Positions 41,858-43,374 of a stretch of 43,374 nucleotides of DNA are shown in pieces (positions within the stretch are counted from its first letter, which is position 1; each line of letters starts with the position of its first letter). The stretch comes from Betaproteobacteria bacterium (lineage in GTDB: Bacteria > Pseudomonadota > Gammaproteobacteria > Burkholderiales > Rhodocyclaceae), in NCBI GenBank assembly GCA_019136545.1, contig JAGVUA010000124.1, positions 1 to 43,374 on the forward strand. The letters are read 5' to 3'. The notes below the pieces were generated by a model that saw nothing but the letters and a program-made list of their open reading frames with translations, searched no databases and was not told the origin of the DNA. The position numbers and the translations under genes were made by a program.

Positions 41858-43287
41858 TGCGCTACGTTTCCACGCGCGGCCACTCAGGCCGTCCGGAGTT
41901 TTGCGACATCCTGCTTGGGGGCCTGGCGCCCGACGGCGGCCTCTACCTGCCCGAAACCTACCCGCGAGTCACGGCTACCGAATTGGCCGAATGGCGCAAC
42001 CTGCCTTACGCGGCGCTGGCCTTGCGCATCCTGCAGAAGTTCATCACCGACATCCCGGCCTGCGACCTGAAGGCGATCGCCGATCGCACCTACACAGCGC
42101 AGACGTATCGGCACTGCCGGCCGGGGCGCGATGCTGGCGACATCACGCCGCTGACGACGCTGGCGCCGGATTTTCACCTGCTCGAATTGTCCAACGGGCC
42201 GACGCTGGCCTTCAAGGACATGGCCATGCAACTGCTCGGCAACTTGTTCGAGTACGTGCTGGCGAAGCGGGGCGAGGAGATCAACATCCTCGGCGCGACT
42301 TCGGGCGATACCGGCTCGGCCGCCGAGTACGCGATGCGCGGCAAGCGCGGCGTGCGCGTCTTCATGCTGTCGCCCGACGGCAAGATGTCGGCGTTCCAGC
42401 GCGCGCAGATGTATTCGCTGGCGGATGCCAACATCCACAACATCGCCATACGCGGCATGTTCGACGACTGCCAGGACATCGTCAAAGCCGTGTCGAACGA
42501 TGCCGCCTTCAAGGCGAAGTACAAGATTGGCGCCGTCAATTCGATCAACTGGGCGCGCGTGGCGGCGCAGGTGATCTACTACTTCAAGGGCTGGTTCGAA
42601 GCGACAACGCGCGATGACGAAGAGGTTTCCTTCTGCGTGCCGTCGGGCAACTTCGGCAACATCTGCGCCGGCCACATCGCGCGCATGATGGGCCTGCCCA
42701 TCCGTCGCCTGGTGCTGGCCACCAACGAGAACGACGTGCTCGACGAGTTCTTCCGCACCGGCGTCTACCGGCCGCGCAAGACTGCGGAAACTTACGTGAC
42801 CTCCAGTCCGTCGATGGATATTTCCAAGGCCTCGAATTTCGAGCGCTTCGTCTTCGATCTGGTCGGCCGCGATCCGGAGGTGGTGCGCCGGCTGTGGGCC
42901 GGGGTGGACGCGGGAGGCAGCTTCGACCTCAATGGCACGCCCTATCTCGAGCAGCTATCGGCATTCGGTTTCGTTTCGGGCCGCAGCACCCATGCCGATC
43001 GGCTGGCGACCATTCGCGACGTCTGGCAAAGGCACGAGATGATGATCGACACCCATACGGCGGATGCCGTCAAGGTGGCGCGCGAGCATCGCGAGCCGGG
43101 CGTGCCGATGGTGGTGCTGGAGACGGCGCAACCGGTGAAGTTCGCCGAGACGATTCAGGAAGCGTTGGGCCGCGAGCCGTTGCGGCCGGCCGAGTTCATC
43201 GGCATCGAAGATCTGCCCCAGCGCGTCGAGGTGATGGACGCAGACGCCGAGGCGGTGAAGGCCTGTATTGTTAAATTTTGTGGCTGA
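41857..43287 (+). CDS. thrC: threonine synthase
   Basis: A 476-residue PLP enzyme converting O-phosphohomoserine to threonine. It starts MRYVSTRGHSGRPEF; the PLP lysine is Lys120 in SNGPTLAFKDMAMQLLG. Other motifs: GATSGDTGSAAEYA, SPDGKMSAFQRAQM, NSINWARVAAQVIYYF, SGNFGNICAGHIARMMG, and SPSMDISKASNFERF. The in-frame TTG at 41854 is less likely than the ATG at 41857. It directly overlaps the hom stop. Confidence 0.97.
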   Translation: MRYVSTRGHSGRPEFCDILLGGLAPDGGLYLPETYPRVTATELAEWRNLPYAALALRILQKFITDIPACDLKAIADRTYTAQTYRHCRPGRDAGDITPLTTLAPDFHLLELSNGPTLAFKDMAMQLLGNLFEYVLAKRGEEINILGATSGDTGSAAEYAMRGKRGVRVFMLSPDGKMSAFQRAQMYSLADANIHNIAIRGMFDDCQDIVKAVSNDAAFKAKYKIGAVNSINWARVAAQVIYYFKGWFEATTRDDEEVSFCVPSGNFGNICAGHIARMMGLPIRRLVLATNENDVLDEFFRTGVYRPRKTAETYVTSSPSMDISKASNFERFVFDLVGRDPEVVRRLWAGVDAGGSFDLNGTPYLEQLSAFGFVSGRSTHADRLATIRDVWQRHEMMIDTHTADAVKVAREHREPGVPMVVLETAQPVKFAETIQEALGREPLRPAEFIGIEDLPQRVEVMDADAEAVKACIVKFCG

Positions 43288-43351
43288 AAAAGTGTTGGAG
43301 CGAACTGGTCCCTGGTGAAGGTTCTCGGGCCAAGGCGCCCGTCAGAGGTAG

Positions 43352-43374
43352 ATGACCGCCGGAAAGACCGTTAC
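43352..43374 (+). CDS. possible start of the next gene, cut by the window end
   Basis: An ATG at 43352 with AGAGGT five bases upstream opens a frame that runs off the end after seven complete codons (MTAGKTV). Too little is visible for identification; in many betaproteobacteria moeA or related genes follow thrC, but nothing here shows that. Confidence 0.25.

Noticed and set aside
43326..43341. CGGGC/GCCCG stem after thrC
   Set aside because: It is only 5 bp with a 6-base loop and no T-run, and it sits just before a possible next gene; too weak to call a terminator.

Overview
This 43.4-kb window is GC-rich, densely coded chromosomal DNA. Gene content and order (hom-thrC preceded by alaA, alr-radA, tsaB-rimI, nth next to a DUF1841 gene, a PhoH-family gene next to bcp) and betaproteobacterial-style -10 elements (TAGAAT/TAAAAT) point to a betaproteobacterium, probably in or near the Rhodocyclales/Sterolibacteriaceae; the order-level placement is inference. 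I saw no rRNA, tRNA, CRISPR array, prophage or insertion sequence. No gap between genes exceeds 220 bp, so there is no gene-free stretch over 300 bases.

Layout. 1-5130: tail of a proline-rich protein, then tsaB-rimI-uracil-DNA glycosylase-CDF transporter, tightly packed, followed by lemA and two TPM-domain genes. 5152-12433: lplT (minus) diverges from a LysR regulator that leads into alr-radA-FtsX-like permease, with GTGA and TTGA stop/start overlaps. 12461-14458: moaA (minus) diverges from an orphan response regulator with an AraC-type output domain. 14530-23123: an accessory-looking acyl-CoA/redox block: orphan carboxyltransferase, SDR, TetR regulator, then a five-gene operon (LLM-class flavin/F420-type oxidoreductase, SDR, DUF1214-like protein, sulfotransferase-like protein, SDR). 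A promoter overlapped by a strong inverted repeat sits in front of this operon. 23207-28882: a solitary GspE/PilB ATPase, a minus-strand MCP-nth-DUF1841 operon, and dnaB with DnaA-box-like sites in its upstream region. 28921-32927: pldA and a TRAP transporter (dctP-dctQ-dctM order of transcription). 33073-39181: a partial Ara4N (arn) locus: an ArnA-decarboxylase-only gene, arnD, bcp and a PIN-PhoH gene with overlapping ends, plus arnT and a Mth938-like gene. 39304-43287: alaA, hom, thrC.

How the genes work together. Most of the window is housekeeping: tRNA t6A modification, ribosomal acetylation, DNA repair, replication, molybdenum cofactor, cell-wall alanine, phospholipid turnover and threonine biosynthesis. 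The most promising uncharacterised system is 14530-23123. Its TetR gene, lone operator-promoter and five closely spaced downstream genes look like one inducible catabolic or modification module for an unknown hydrophobic or CoA-linked substrate. The second point of interest is the incomplete arn locus, which lacks arnB, arnC and the ArnA formyltransferase half nearby and is coupled by overlaps to a peroxiredoxin and a PIN-PhoH ATPase.
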